Numbered from the stretch's first letter, positions 28,332 through 37,443 are shown. The stretch: 64,000 nucleotides of DNA from Aquamicrobium sp. (GCA_019739225.1 JAHHDT010000005.1:620001-684000); one strand, 5' to 3'. The notes: a model not told the origin generated them from the sequence alone. Numbers and translations are program-made.

Positions 28332-29636
28332 ATGACCTCTCGCGGCGACCCTGAAGACAAACCGGCGTACCAACACGCTTCGCGGAACGAGCTTGCGCTG
28401 GCCGGGCTGGTCGTGGCCATCGGCTTTCTGTTCAACTTCACCGCGCGCGGCGTGGTCGACACCTTCATGGTGTTCATGCTGCCGCTTGAGGCCGAGTTCG
28501 GCTGGAGCCGCTCGACGCTCACCGGCGTCTATTCCTTCTATCTCATCACGGTCGGCCTGATGGCGCCGCTGTCCGGCATGATGCTCGACAGGCTGGGGCC
28601 TCGCGCCACCTACGGGTTCGGGCTGTGTGTGCTGATAGCGGCGACCTGGGCTGCTTCCACCACCACCGCACTGTGGCATATCTACCTCTTCATCGGCGTA
28701 TTTTGCGGTGTCGCCGCCTCTGCGCTCGGCATGGTGCCGGCGGCAGCCTTGATCGGGCGCTGGTTCGACCGCAACATGAGCCTTGCCATCGCCATAGCCT
28801 ATGCCGGCTTCGGTTCCGGCATCCTCGTCATCGTGCCGCTGGCGCAGGCTGGTATCGATGCCTATGGCTGGCGCGAAACCTATCGTCTGATTGCCATGGC
28901 CCTCGTCTGCGTCGTGCCCCTGCTGCTCCTGCCGTGGGGGCGTATCCGCCAGGGGCGCGTGCGGCCCTCCGCTGCCGAGCCGCTTGCCGATCAACCGGCG
29001 ATGGCCGTGTCGAGGCCAACCGGCTGGACCATCCGCAGCGCGGTAAAGACGCGCGAGTTCTGGCTTCTGGTACAGGTTTTCTTCTTCACCGCCTGCGGCG
29101 TCTACAGCGTCGTCGTGCAAACCGTGCCCTACCTCGTGGAACAGGGCTATCCGCCGATCGAAGCCGCACTCGCCTTCGGCGCTTCGGGCATGCTTTCGAT
29201 CTTCGGCGTCGTCTTCGCCGGCTGGCTCTGCGCGCGTTTCGGCAACCGCTTCACGGCGACGCTGTCCTTCACGGGAACCTTTCTGGGTGCCGGCGCGCTG
29301 CTTGCCTATTCGGCCGTCGCCAGCCCGTTCCTTATCCTGGTCTATGTGCTTGCGTTCGGTGTGAGCCAAGGCGCGCGCGGGCCGATCGTATCGACACTGA
29401 CGGCGCGCATCTTCGCCAGGGGCGCGGTGGCTTCGATCTTCGGCACGATCTTCATGATGATGTCGTTCGGCTCGGCGTTCGGCGCCTGGATTTCGGGATT
29501 CCTGCATGATTTGACGGGCGACTATCGCGCTGCGTTCATCTTCTCCGGCGTCTCGATCCTGTTTGCCTGTTCGCCGTTCTGGATTTCGACGCGACTGTGC
29601 CATCCGCGCACGCTGCAGCCGCCGCCGGCAGAGTGA
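28332..29636 (+). CDS. MFS transporter, monocarboxylate/OFA-like
   Basis: 434-residue protein with about twelve hydrophobic segments. FGWSRSTLTGVYSFYLITVGLMAPLSGMMLDRLGPR contains the MFS loop 2-3 motif with D-R-x-G-x-R, a pattern common in oxalate/formate-antiporter-like carriers. It follows the TRAP operon and precedes a MaoC gene and an acyl-CoA ligase, so it may take up or export a carboxylic acid of the same pathway. The ribosome site is weak. Confidence 0.85.
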   Translation: MTSRGDPEDKPAYQHASRNELALAGLVVAIGFLFNFTARGVVDTFMVFMLPLEAEFGWSRSTLTGVYSFYLITVGLMAPLSGMMLDRLGPRATYGFGLCVLIAATWAASTTTALWHIYLFIGVFCGVAASALGMVPAAALIGRWFDRNMSLAIAIAYAGFGSGILVIVPLAQAGIDAYGWRETYRLIAMALVCVVPLLLLPWGRIRQGRVRPSAAEPLADQPAMAVSRPTGWTIRSAVKTREFWLLVQVFFFTACGVYSVVVQTVPYLVEQGYPPIEAALAFGASGMLSIFGVVFAGWLCARFGNRFTATLSFTGTFLGAGALLAYSAVASPFLILVYVLAFGVSQGARGPIVSTLTARIFARGAVASIFGTIFMMMSFGSAFGAWISGFLHDLTGDYRAAFIFSGVSILFACSPFWISTRLCHPRTLQPPPAE

Positions 29637-29655
29637 CAATCTGAAAGGAGCCGAC

Positions 29656-30117
29656 ATGAAACTGCTCGGAGAAGGATTTCGCTGGAATGACCTTTCGGTC
29701 GGCCAGCAGTTCCGCACATTCGGACGCACCATCACCGAAACCGACATCGTCAATTTCATATCCTGCGTCGGCATGCTGGAGTCGCTGTTCGTCGACAAGG
29801 AATACCGCGCGCAGCACTCTGCGATACCGGGCCGCCCGGCGCCGGCAGCGCTGGTTTATGCCCTGGCCGAGGGGCTTGTGCTCAACGCGACCGGGCAGGG
29901 CACGGGGCTTGCATTTCTGCACATGGAGCTGAATGTGGAGGGACCGGTGCTGGAAGGCGATACGATCCACGTCGAGATCGAGGTGGTCGAGGTGCGCGCG
30001 GCGAGCAAGGGCGGCCGCGGCCTCGTGCGCACGCGCAATCGCATCGTCAACCAGCGCGGTGAAGCCGTCATCGTCTATACGCCGCTGAGGCTGATGGAAG
30101 GGCGGGCAACGGACTGA
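29656..30117 (+). CDS. MaoC-like hot-dog hydratase/thioesterase
   Basis: 153 residues. LSVGQQFRTFGRTITETDIVNFISCVGMLESLF opens like a MaoC domain, but the usual catalytic Asp-x4-His dyad is replaced around SCVGMLESLFVDKEY, so hydratase activity is doubtful and a binding or thioesterase role is possible. The C-terminal LHMELNVEGPVLEGDTIHVEIEVVEVR is the second MaoC block. ATG at 29656 has AAAGGAG upstream. An acyl-CoA ligase follows 31 bases later. Confidence 0.78.
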   Translation: MKLLGEGFRWNDLSVGQQFRTFGRTITETDIVNFISCVGMLESLFVDKEYRAQHSAIPGRPAPAALVYALAEGLVLNATGQGTGLAFLHMELNVEGPVLEGDTIHVEIEVVEVRAASKGGRGLVRTRNRIVNQRGEAVIVYTPLRLMEGRATD

Positions 30118-30148
30118 CACGGCGGCGGCCGCTAGCAGGAGGACACGC

Positions 30149-31663
30149 ATGAACCTTGCCGACTGGCTGGGCGCTACGGCCCGGGCAAAACCCGACGCGC
30201 CGGCGATCTTCGAAGGTACGGAGCTCTACGCGACCTATGCCGGCTTCGCGGCACGGGTGCGTGCGCTGGCGGCAGGCCTGCAGGCCGTGCACGACCTCAA
30301 TGCAGGCGACCGCGTCGCCGTCTTCATGAAGAACTGCCCGGCCTATCTCGAACTGTTCTATGCGGTCTGGTGGTTCGGCGGCACCATCGTGCCGATCAAC
30401 AGCAAGCTGCATCCCCGCGAGGCAGCGTGGATTACGGGTGACGCCGGTGCGACGGTTCTCGTCTGCGACGGTGACGGGCTGGGCGCGGATGCCGGTCTGC
30501 CGGCCGACTGCGCACAGATCGCCGTAGGCTCGCCGCAATGGTCCGCCCTCTTCGAGCAGGGTGCGGAAGGTGCTGCGCCGGCGCGCGTGTCGGGCGATGA
30601 TATTGCCTGGCTGTTCTACACATCGGGCACGACCGGCCGACCCAAGGGCGTCATGCTGACCCATTGGAACATGCGCGTGGCGACGCTTGCCTATGCGATG
30701 GACGTCGACCAGCCCGCACCGGACCAGGCGACGATCTATGCGGCGCCCATTTCGCACGGCGCAGGCATCTACAACTTCGTCTTCGTGCGCGTCGGCGGCA
30801 GTCACGTGTTTCCGCTGTCGCGCGGTTTCGATCCAGCGGAGATCGAGACGCTGTCGCGCCATTTCGGCCAGACGGTGATGTTTGCCGCACCCACCATGGT
30901 CAAGCGCATGATCGAGGCCGCCAAGGCTTCAGGCTATCGCGGCGAGGGCATCCGCACGATCGTCTATGGCGGCGGGCCGATGTATGCGGCCGACGTCGAC
31001 GAGGCGCTGTCGCTGTTTGGCCCTCGCTTCGTCCAGATTTACGGACAGGGCGAGACGCCGATGACCATCACGTCGCTGCCCCGCGAACTCGTTGCCGACG
31101 AGACGCATCCTCAATGGCGCGAGCGCCGTGCCTCCGTCGGGCAGGCGATGTCCTGCGTGGAGGTGCGCATCGCGAACGACGGCGAGGATGTGCAACCCGG
31201 CGAAGCGGGCGAAATCCTCGTTCGTGGTGCGACGGTGATGAAGGGCTATTGGCACAACGAGAAGGCGACGGCCGAGACGCTACGTAACGGTTGGCTCCAT
31301 ACCGGCGACATCGGCCGGCTCGACGAGGACGGTTTCCTTACGCTCACCGACCGCGCCAAGGACCTCATCATCTCCGGCGGCACCAATATCTATCCGCGTG
31401 AGGTCGAGGAGGTGGTCGCCCGGCATCCCGGCGTGCTCGAGGTCTCGGTCGTCGGCCAGCCGAGCGCGGAGTGGGGCGAAGACGTCGTTGCCTTCGTAGT
31501 GCCGCGCGGCGAAGGCGCCTGCGATGCCAAGGTGCTCGACGCGTGGTGCCGCGCCGAGATGGCGTCCTTCAAGAAACCGAAGCGTTATGTCTTCTGCGCC
31601 GAACTGCCGAAAAACAGCTACGGCAAGGTGCTCAAGACGGAACTGCGCAAGCAACTGGCCTAG
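30149..31663 (+). CDS. AMP-dependent acyl-CoA synthetase/ligase
   Basis: 504-residue adenylate-forming enzyme. A3/P-loop [19 protein letters not shown]5 [11 protein letters not shown]7 [16 protein letters not shown]8 [20 protein letters not shown] and the C-terminal [14 protein letters not shown] (catalytic lysine in GK) are all present. It activates a carboxylic acid to its CoA thioester. AGGAGG precedes the ATG. With the preceding MFS carrier and MaoC-like protein it forms a possible second acid-activation branch. Confidence 0.92.
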   Translation: MNLADWLGATARAKPDAPAIFEGTELYATYAGFAARVRALAAGLQAVHDLNAGDRVAVFMKNCPAYLELFYAVWWFGGTIVPINSKLHPREAAWITGDAGATVLVCDGDGLGADAGLPADCAQIAVGSPQWSALFEQGAEGAAPARVSGDDIAWLFYTSGTTGRPKGVMLTHWNMRVATLAYAMDVDQPAPDQATIYAAPISHGAGIYNFVFVRVGGSHVFPLSRGFDPAEIETLSRHFGQTVMFAAPTMVKRMIEAAKASGYRGEGIRTIVYGGGPMYAADVDEALSLFGPRFVQIYGQGETPMTITSLPRELVADETHPQWRERRASVGQAMSCVEVRIANDGEDVQPGEAGEILVRGATVMKGYWHNEKATAETLRNGWLHTGDIGRLDEDGFLTLTDRAKDLIISGGTNIYPREVEEVVARHPGVLEVSVVGQPSAEWGEDVVAFVVPRGEGACDAKVLDAWCRAEMASFKKPKRYVFCAELPKNSYGKVLKTELRKQLA

Positions 31664-31699
31664 GCAGAGGATTGCGCGGCCAAAGGGAGGACCTGCGTG

Positions 31700-32311
31700 A
31701 TGTCGGAAACCACACGATCCAGGATCGTCGATGCTGCGGAAACCCTGTTCTACGCACACGGGCTGCGCAGTGTCGGCGTCGATGCCATTGCCGCACAGGC
31801 GGGGGTCACCAAGCGCACGCTCTATTATCACTTCGAAAGCAAGGATGCCCTGATCGCCGCCTATCTGGAGGCGCGTGACGCATCGACGCGCAGCCGATAC
31901 CGGGATTGGCTGGGGAACGACGACCGGCCTTTGCCCGACCGGATCGAAAGCATGTTTGCGGCATTGGCTTCCCATGCAGGCCAACCGAAATGGCGCGGCT
32001 GCGGGTTCACCCGAGCCGCCGTCGAACTGGCCGGGCAGCCGGGTCACCCGGCCGTGTTGATGGCGGCGGACCACAAGCAGCGTTTCGAGGCCTGGCTGGC
32101 GGAAGAATTGGAGAGAGGCGGCGTCGAGGCCCCGCAAGCGCTTGCGCGGCAGATCATGGTGCTGCTCGAAGGAGCCATCGCCCTGATGCTTGTCCACCGA
32201 GACGTGTCATACGCGCAAGCCGCCGGCGAGGCCGCTGCCTCGCTTGTCGCCAACGGAATTTCCAGTGCGCCGGCCTTGCATCGGAACATGGCGACGCGCG
32301 CCGTCGGCTGA
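31700..32311 (+). CDS. TetR/AcrR-family transcriptional regulator
   Basis: 203 residues. The N-terminal HTH (RIVDAAETLFYAHGLRSVGVDAIAAQAGVTKRTLYYHFESKDALI) is a standard TetR domain; the C-terminal ligand domain is not assignable. ATG at 31700 follows GGGAGG; a GTG three bases earlier is less likely. It lies at the end of the CoA/ligase cluster and before an MFS gene, so local control is plausible. Confidence 0.88.
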   Translation: MSETTRSRIVDAAETLFYAHGLRSVGVDAIAAQAGVTKRTLYYHFESKDALIAAYLEARDASTRSRYRDWLGNDDRPLPDRIESMFAALASHAGQPKWRGCGFTRAAVELAGQPGHPAVLMAADHKQRFEAWLAEELERGGVEAPQALARQIMVLLEGAIALMLVHRDVSYAQAAGEAAASLVANGISSAPALHRNMATRAVG

Positions 32312-32322
32312 GCCAAACCGCA

Positions 32323-32330
32323 TGTATACC
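32323..32330. promoter_or_regulatory. TGTATACC, imperfect copy of the GTATAC operator
   Basis: ATGTATACC in the gap before the MFS gene differs by one base from the four TGTATACA sites at 11.6-13.0 kb. It may link this carrier to the methoxy-aromatic regulon, or be chance. Confidence 0.3.
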
Positions 32331-32396
32331 GACTAGTGAGTGTCGCGTCTCCGGCGTGGGCTTATCGTCATGGGGTTTTCACCAAGGAGAAGCCCC

Positions 32397-33611
32397 TTGC
32401 CGAACCCGACCGCCAGTTCTTGGACGCCAGCACTTATCCTTTGCCTCGTTGCCGCAGGGACGATCCTTTCGCTTTCCATGGGCCTGCGGCAAAGCCTGGG
32501 CCTGTTCATGGAGCCGATGGTGCGTACCACCGGCATCACGGTGGCGACCTTCGGTTTTGCCATGGCGCTCCAGAACCTCGCCTGGGGCGTCGGCCAGCCG
32601 TTCATGGGCGCCCTGTGCGACCGTTTCGGTGGGCGCCTCGTCGTCGTCATAGCCGCTGGGCTGTACTGTGCAGGCCTCTATATGACCGCTTCAGGCGGGC
32701 ATATCGGGCTCTATCTTGGCGGCGGGCTGCTGATCGGCCTCGCTGTTGCGGCAACCTCGCACGGCGTGCTCGTCGGCATCGTTTCGCGTCTTGCCGCTCC
32801 TGCCGTGCGCGCGACGGCGGTTTCGATCCTGGCCGCAGCGGGCTCGCTCGGCACGTTCGTCGTTGCGCCCGCTGCGCAGGCGATGATCGACGTCTGGTCG
32901 TGGCAGGGTGCGCTTGGCGGCCTGGCATTGCTGGCGGCGTCGATGGCCGCGGTGGCGTTGCTGTTTCGCAGCGCAAATGCCGATGCCGGGACCTCGGCCC
33001 TGACACACCGGGTCGATGCGCGCCAAGCGATTGCCGAGGCGCTGGCCAACCGGACATTCGTCATCACGACGTTTGCCTTCTTTGCCTGCGGCTTCCAGTT
33101 GATATTCATCGCAACCCATCTGCCGAACTTCATCGCGATCTGCGGCCTGCCGCCCTCCGTCGGTGCCGAGGCGATCGCGCTCATCGGCATATGCAACGCG
33201 GTCGGAACGCTGCTTGCCGGCCATTTGTGCCAGCGGTGGGGCAACCGCAATGTGCTCGCGCTGATCTATCTTTTGCGCACCGCGTCGGTGGCCATTTTCT
33301 TCGCACTGCCCGTCAGCGTCGAGACGACACTGATCTTCGCTGCCGCCATGGGCTTCCTTTGGTTGAGCGTCGTTCCTCCCGTCAGCGGCCTGATCAACGG
33401 ATCTTTCGGTCCGGCCAATTTCGGCGCGCTGTTCGGGGTGATGTTCATGAGCCATCAGGTCGGCGCCTTTCTCGGTGCCTGGCTCGGTGGTTTGAGCTAC
33501 CAGTGGAGCGGCAGCTATTCGGTCGGCTGGGTCTCGCTGATCGTCGTCGGAGTGTTGGCCGCGCTGCTGCAACTTACTGCCGCCGATGACAGGAAGCTCA
33601 GCTTGCAGTGA
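32397..33611 (+). CDS. MFS transporter
   Basis: 404 residues from a TTG start chosen because AAGGAG lies 7 bases before it and the protein then begins MPNPTASSWTPALILCLV; ATGs at 32340 and 32370 in the same frame lack a ribosome site. About twelve hydrophobic segments are visible, with the MFS motif GALCDRFGGRLVV between helices 2 and 3. Substrate unknown. Its last 14 bases overlap the convergent metal ATPase gene. Confidence 0.85.
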   Translation: MPNPTASSWTPALILCLVAAGTILSLSMGLRQSLGLFMEPMVRTTGITVATFGFAMALQNLAWGVGQPFMGALCDRFGGRLVVVIAAGLYCAGLYMTASGGHIGLYLGGGLLIGLAVAATSHGVLVGIVSRLAAPAVRATAVSILAAAGSLGTFVVAPAAQAMIDVWSWQGALGGLALLAASMAAVALLFRSANADAGTSALTHRVDARQAIAEALANRTFVITTFAFFACGFQLIFIATHLPNFIAICGLPPSVGAEAIALIGICNAVGTLLAGHLCQRWGNRNVLALIYLLRTASVAIFFALPVSVETTLIFAAAMGFLWLSVVPPVSGLINGSFGPANFGALFGVMFMSHQVGAFLGAWLGGLSYQWSGSYSVGWVSLIVVGVLAALLQLTAADDRKLSLQ

Positions 33612-35802
33612 TGCCTTTCCAGCCGAGCAGCCGCATGGCGTTTGCCGTGACCAGAACCGTTGCTCCGGTATCGGCGAGAATAGCGGGCCAAAGCCCCGTG
33701 ACGCCAAATACCGTGGTCACCAGGAACACGGCCTTGAGGCCGAGGGAGATGGTTATGTTCTGGAAGATGTTGCGCATGGTCAGGCGCGACAGCATGACCA
33801 TGTTGGCAACGTCGATGACACGGCCGTGCAGAACCGCGGCGTCGGCTGTCTCGAGCGCCACGTCGGTTCCGCCGCCCATGGCGATTCCGATGTCTGCTGC
33901 GGCCAGTGCCGGCGCGTCGTTGATGCCGTCACCGACCTTTGCGACGAACCTGCCGCCACGGCGCAGTTCGCCGACGATCTTCTGCTTGTCCTGCGGCATC
34001 AGTTCCGACCGCACTTCCATGCCCAGAGAGACTGCAATCGCTTTGGCCGTGCGCCGGTTGTCGCCAGTCAGCATGATCGTCTCGGCACCGAGGTCGTGCA
34101 GCGCGGCAATGCCGGCCTTGGCGTCGTCGCGCGGCTCATCCCGCATCGCGATCAGGCCGGCGACCGAGTTTGCGGCGATCAGGACGGAGACGGTCTTGCC
34201 CTCGTCGTTCAAAGCGGCAATGCGCGTCGACAGCGCCTGATCCAGAACGACCTGTTCAGCGGCTGCGCGCGGCGAGGCAAGAAAGAGCTTCACGCCGTCG
34301 ACGGTGCCCACGACGCCCTTGCCGCCTATCGCGCCTGCTTCCGACGCTGCTGCAAACGCCACCTTCCGTTCCTCGGCCTCTGCCAGTATGGCGGTGGCCA
34401 GCGGATGGCTCGATCCGGCTTCGAGCGCGGCCGCCAGACGCAGCACCTCATGCTCCGTGCCGGCGATGGCAACGATGTCGGTAACCTTGGGCTTTCCCTC
34501 GGTAAGCGTTCCGGTCTTGTCGAAGGCGACGCTGTCGACCTTGCCCAGATTTTCCAGAACTGCTCCGCCCTTCATGAGCAAGCCGCGCCGGGCGCCCGCC
34601 GAAAGGGCAGCGGCGATCGCTGCCGGGGTGGAAATCACCAGCGCGCAGGGGCAGCCGATCAGAAGTGCGGCAAGCCCACGATAGACCCATGTGCTCCAAT
34701 CCGCGCCCGCAAGCAGCGGCGGCAGGGTCGCGATCAGCGCAGCGACGACCATCACGCCCGGCGTATAGTATTTCGCGAACCGGTCGATGAAGCGCTCCGT
34801 CGGCGCTTTCGTCTCCTGTGCTTCCTCAACCAGCGTGATGATGCGGGAAATAGTGTTGTCGGCGGCGGCAGCGGTGACCCGAATCCGCAATACGCCTTGC
34901 TGATTGATCGTGCCGGCAAAGACGACATCGCCAGGCTCCTTGCGTTTGGGCACCGACTCTCCGGTGATCGGCGCTTCGTCCACCGCGCTCTCGCCGCTGA
35001 TCACGATGCCATCGGCCGGAACCCTGTCGCCCGGCCGCGCGAGCACGACCATGTCGACCGCAAGTCTTTCTGCCGCCATCGTCTCGGTTGCGCCGTTGCG
35101 CTCCACCTGTGCGGTCTTCGGCATCAGTGTTGCCAGTGCGCGTATCGAGGCGCGGGCTCGGCCCGTGGCGATCCCCTCGAGCAACTCGCCGACGAGGAAG
35201 AGCACGACGACGACCGCGGCCTCCTCCGCAGCGTCGATGACAACGGCGCCCACCGCCGCGATCGTCATCAGGGTCTCGATGGTGAACGGGCTGCCGTTCA
35301 TGGCCCCGGCAAGCGCCCGGCGCGCGATCGGTATCAGGCCGATGGCCATGGCGACGATGAAGCCCCATGGCTGCGTCTCCGGAAAAAGCTTGGCCATCAC
35401 GAAAGCGACGGCGAGCGCGACGCCGCATGTAATGGTCAGCCTCGCCTTGGCCGTTGCCCACCAGGGGCCTTCCTGGGGCGCGTGGTCGTGCCCGTGCAGG
35501 CCCTCCAGCCCGCTGGCGTTTTCTGCGGATCGTCGGTGTTTCGGCTCCTGCCGGTCGCCCTTTTCACCGGCATCGCCCCGTTCCGCCGGATCGGTCCTGT
35601 AGCCCAGTCCGCTCACTTTCCGCGACACCGCGTCCAAATCGAGGCTGCCGTCGTGCTCGACGGTCATTGTGCCGGCTACGACCGAGATCTTGACGTCGGC
35701 CACAGAGGGCATTCGCCGTATCGCGGTATCGATTTTCGATGCGCAGCTTGCGCAATCCATGCCCTCGACCCTGAAGCGGGTCCGGCTGCTCGAAACGGTC
35801 AT
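33598..35802 (-). CDS. zntA: Zn/Cd/Pb-type P1B-ATPase
   Basis: 734-residue metal export pump. An N-terminal HMA domain carries GMDCASC (residues 14-20), then a His/Asp-containing linker, the membrane motif [22 protein letters not shown] (phosphorylation) and GDGINDAPALA. The C-terminal helix DTGATVLVTANAMRLL contains the Asp typical of the divalent P1B-2 group (Zn, Cd, Pb), unlike the Cu type at 2-4.5 kb. A MerR-type promoter and a palindrome covering the ribosome site lie directly upstream. The likely regulator is the MerR protein 1.2 kb away. Confidence 0.92.
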   Translation of the reverse strand: MTVSSSRTRFRVEGMDCASCASKIDTAIRRMPSVADVKISVVAGTMTVEHDGSLDLDAVSRKVSGLGYRTDPAERGDAGEKGDRQEPKHRRSAENASGLEGLHGHDHAPQEGPWWATAKARLTITCGVALAVAFVMAKLFPETQPWGFIVAMAIGLIPIARRALAGAMNGSPFTIETLMTIAAVGAVVIDAAEEAAVVVVLFLVGELLEGIATGRARASIRALATLMPKTAQVERNGATETMAAERLAVDMVVLARPGDRVPADGIVISGESAVDEAPITGESVPKRKEPGDVVFAGTINQQGVLRIRVTAAAADNTISRIITLVEEAQETKAPTERFIDRFAKYYTPGVMVVAALIATLPPLLAGADWSTWVYRGLAALLIGCPCALVISTPAAIAAALSAGARRGLLMKGGAVLENLGKVDSVAFDKTGTLTEGKPKVTDIVAIAGTEHEVLRLAAALEAGSSHPLATAILAEAEERKVAFAAASEAGAIGGKGVVGTVDGVKLFLASPRAAAEQVVLDQALSTRIAALNDEGKTVSVLIAANSVAGLIAMRDEPRDDAKAGIAALHDLGAETIMLTGDNRRTAKAIAVSLGMEVRSELMPQDKQKIVGELRRGGRFVAKVGDGINDAPALAAADIGIAMGGGTDVALETADAAVLHGRVIDVANMVMLSRLTMRNIFQNITISLGLKAVFLVTTVFGVTGLWPAILADTGATVLVTANAMRLLGWKGITAS

Positions 35803-35807
35803 TTTTC

Positions 35808-35828
35808 CACTCCTGTCTCACAGGAGTG
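35808..35828. promoter_or_regulatory. Perfect palindrome enclosing the zntA ribosome site
   Basis: CACTCCTGT (35808-35816) and ACAGGAGTG (35820-35828) form a perfect 9-bp inverted repeat with a 3-base centre. On the zntA strand its second arm contains the Shine-Dalgarno AGGAG, 7 bases before the ATG, and its first arm contains the complementary CTCCT. It could hide the ribosome site in RNA, or be a DNA operator, because the predicted transcript start falls inside the first arm. Confidence 0.6.
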
Positions 35829-35830
35829 TC

Positions 35831-35861
35831 GGTATAGGACCTCTAGCAGCTAGAGATACAA
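35831..35861 (-). promoter_or_regulatory. MerR-type promoter/operator of the Zn/Cd/Pb ATPase
   Basis: On the minus strand a -35 TTGTAT (35861-35856) and a -10 TATACC (35836-35831) are 19 bases apart, with the perfect dyad CTCTAG-CTG-CTAGAG (35855-35841) filling the spacer. This is the classic architecture for activation by ZntR/CadR/PbrR-like regulators. Confidence 0.75.
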
Positions 35862-35951
35862 GGGGTGCGACACGAAAATTTCACCGGTGTGGTGCATCAG
35901 ATCGAGGTCTTGGCTCGATGCGCACCTTTGCGCCACTTCGGAGCGTGCGTT

Positions 35952-36950
35952 ATGACGGCGAGGTCGACTTTGCGTGATTTTGGCGAACTGTCCCGCATCG
36001 TGCGGCTCCTGATCCCGCTGACGCTGGCGACGCAAGTCGTCTTCGCGGCCGCCGCTCTGGTCTCATTGCTACTCTCCGCCCATGTGTGGGCGGCGGATAT
36101 GGCCAATTTCCTGCGCCCGCATATGGTCCTGGCCGGTGCGGGTCTCTGCGTCTTCGGCTTTGCCTTGCCGTCCCGATTGACCAGAGCAGGCGGTGTTCTC
36201 GCGTTCGTTGCCGCCGCTGTTCCGTTTTTTCTCCTGCCGGCTCCCGCCTCATCGACGGCCGGAACGCCGGTCTCGGTGGTGAGCGCGAATATCTACGTCG
36301 ACAATCCGGACCCCTCGGGCTTTCTTGCCATACCGGCGGTGGCGAGCGCGGACATTGTGGTCCTGCAGGAAATGACGCCGCTATGGCAGGACGCACTGGT
36401 GGCGAGCGGGCTGTGGCGCCATGAAAGCAGCCGCGATCTCGAGGCCAATACCGACATGAAGCTGTTCAGCCGGTTTGCGGTCCTTGACGAGAGGACGGTG
36501 TCGCCGGACAGCGTGGATACCGGTGGCAGATATGCCGTTCGCTATGAATTGCTCGTCGATGACCGCAGCCTCGTTGTCTATGCCGTTCACCCGCAGACGC
36601 CGAGAACGCCGTCCATGTGGCGCGAGCGGAGCGCCTACCTTCGCGATCTCGCCGAAGCGCTGAAATCCGAACTGCCGGAGACCCCGGTTGTCGTGGCGGG
36701 CGACTGGAATACGCCGTCCTGGTCACCGTTCTTCCGCGACCTGCTGGCATCGACCGGTTACCGCACAACGGAATCGCGATGGTGGCCATCGCCCACGCGC
36801 TTCAGCACCAGATACGGATCGGTGACGCAACTGGGCACGCCGATCGACCGCGTCATTGTCTCGCCGTCAGTCGGCCTCGAGGAACTGTCGACAGGCCCAA
36901 CCTTCGGATCGAACCATCTTCCGGTCATTGCGAGATTGTCCATCCCTTAG
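35952..36950 (+). CDS. Membrane-anchored endonuclease/exonuclease/phosphatase family protein
   Basis: 332 residues from ATG 35952 (a frame from 35865 would run through the metal promoter). Three hydrophobic segments lie within residues 15-100, followed by an EEP domain: VSANIYVDNP, VLQEMTP (catalytic Glu), VVAGDWNTPSW (Asp/Asn) and GSNHLPVIARL (His). Such proteins hydrolyse phosphodiesters, in nucleic acids or lipids; the membrane anchor suggests action at or outside the membrane. It lies between the metal ATPase and its probable regulator. Confidence 0.85.
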   Translation: MTARSTLRDFGELSRIVRLLIPLTLATQVVFAAAALVSLLLSAHVWAADMANFLRPHMVLAGAGLCVFGFALPSRLTRAGGVLAFVAAAVPFFLLPAPASSTAGTPVSVVSANIYVDNPDPSGFLAIPAVASADIVVLQEMTPLWQDALVASGLWRHESSRDLEANTDMKLFSRFAVLDERTVSPDSVDTGGRYAVRYELLVDDRSLVVYAVHPQTPRTPSMWRERSAYLRDLAEALKSELPETPVVVAGDWNTPSWSPFFRDLLASTGYRTTESRWWPSPTRFSTRYGSVTQLGTPIDRVIVSPSVGLEELSTGPTFGSNHLPVIARLSIP

Positions 36951-36976
36951 CGCCGACAGCTTTGGAGCGACCGGCC

Positions 36977-37393
36977 TTACCGATGTTCGCTTTCGCACAT
37001 CTCATGGTTTGCGAGCGACTGCAGCACGTAGCAGTCCCTGATGTGGTCGCCGTGGCAGCGGGTCGCCATTCGTCCAAGCTCGGTCTCGAGCATTCTCAAT
37101 CTCAAGATCTTGTCGCGCACGCTCTGGAGCTGACGTGCCGCAATCTCGTCCGCATCGGCACAGGGCCGCTCGGGATGCGCGCTCAGGTCGAGCAGTTCCC
37201 GGATGGCCTCGATCGTGAAACCCAGGTCGCGGGCGTGCTTGATGAAGGATAGACGGTCGCGGTCGCGGGGTGTGTAGCGGCGCTGGTTTCCCTCTGACCG
37301 TTCGGCAGCCGCCATCAATCCCATCTGCTCGTAATAGCGGATGGTGGGAATCTTGACGCCGGTCTGGCGGGACAGCGTTCCGATTGTCAGCAT
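36977..37393 (-). CDS. MerR-family heavy-metal-responsive regulator
   Basis: 138 residues from ATG 37393; a GTG one codon earlier is an alternative. The N-terminal HTH is LTIGTLSRQTGVKIPTIRYYE, followed by the dimer helix. The metal loop CHGDHIRDC has the C-x7-C spacing of CueR, but the residue aligned with CueR Ser77 is Cys (RPCADAD), which marks sensors of divalent ions such as Zn, Cd or Pb. A third Cys follows in ANHEMCESEHR at the C-terminus. It probably activates zntA and represses itself through the dyad over its own ribosome site. Confidence 0.88.
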   Translation of the reverse strand: MLTIGTLSRQTGVKIPTIRYYEQMGLMAAAERSEGNQRRYTPRDRDRLSFIKHARDLGFTIEAIRELLDLSAHPERPCADADEIAARQLQSVRDKILRLRMLETELGRMATRCHGDHIRDCYVLQSLANHEMCESEHR

Positions 37394-37399
37394 CACATT

Positions 37400-37443
37400 C
37401 TCCAGTCGCTGGAGATATTAGCCGTGGGCACCGGACTTTGGAA
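37400..37443 (-). promoter_or_regulatory. merR promoter with overlapping CTCCAG-N3-CTGGAG dyad
   Basis: On the minus strand TTCCAA (37443-37438), 17 bases, TAATAT (37420-37415) forms a normal-spacing promoter. It is directly followed by CTCCAG-CGA-CTGGAG (37414-37400), whose last GGAG also serves as ribosome site. A regulator bound there would block its own transcript start, so this looks like autorepression. Confidence 0.55.

Noticed and set aside
27552-29798. A 748-codon antisense open frame over the TRAP binding protein, MFS and MaoC genes
   Set aside because: Arg/Gly/His-rich, low-complexity translation opposite well-supported genes; a shadow of codon bias.
33586-35853. A 755-codon plus-strand open frame over the Zn/Cd/Pb ATPase
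   Set aside because: The minus strand encodes all P-type ATPase motifs; the plus-strand frame is a shadow.
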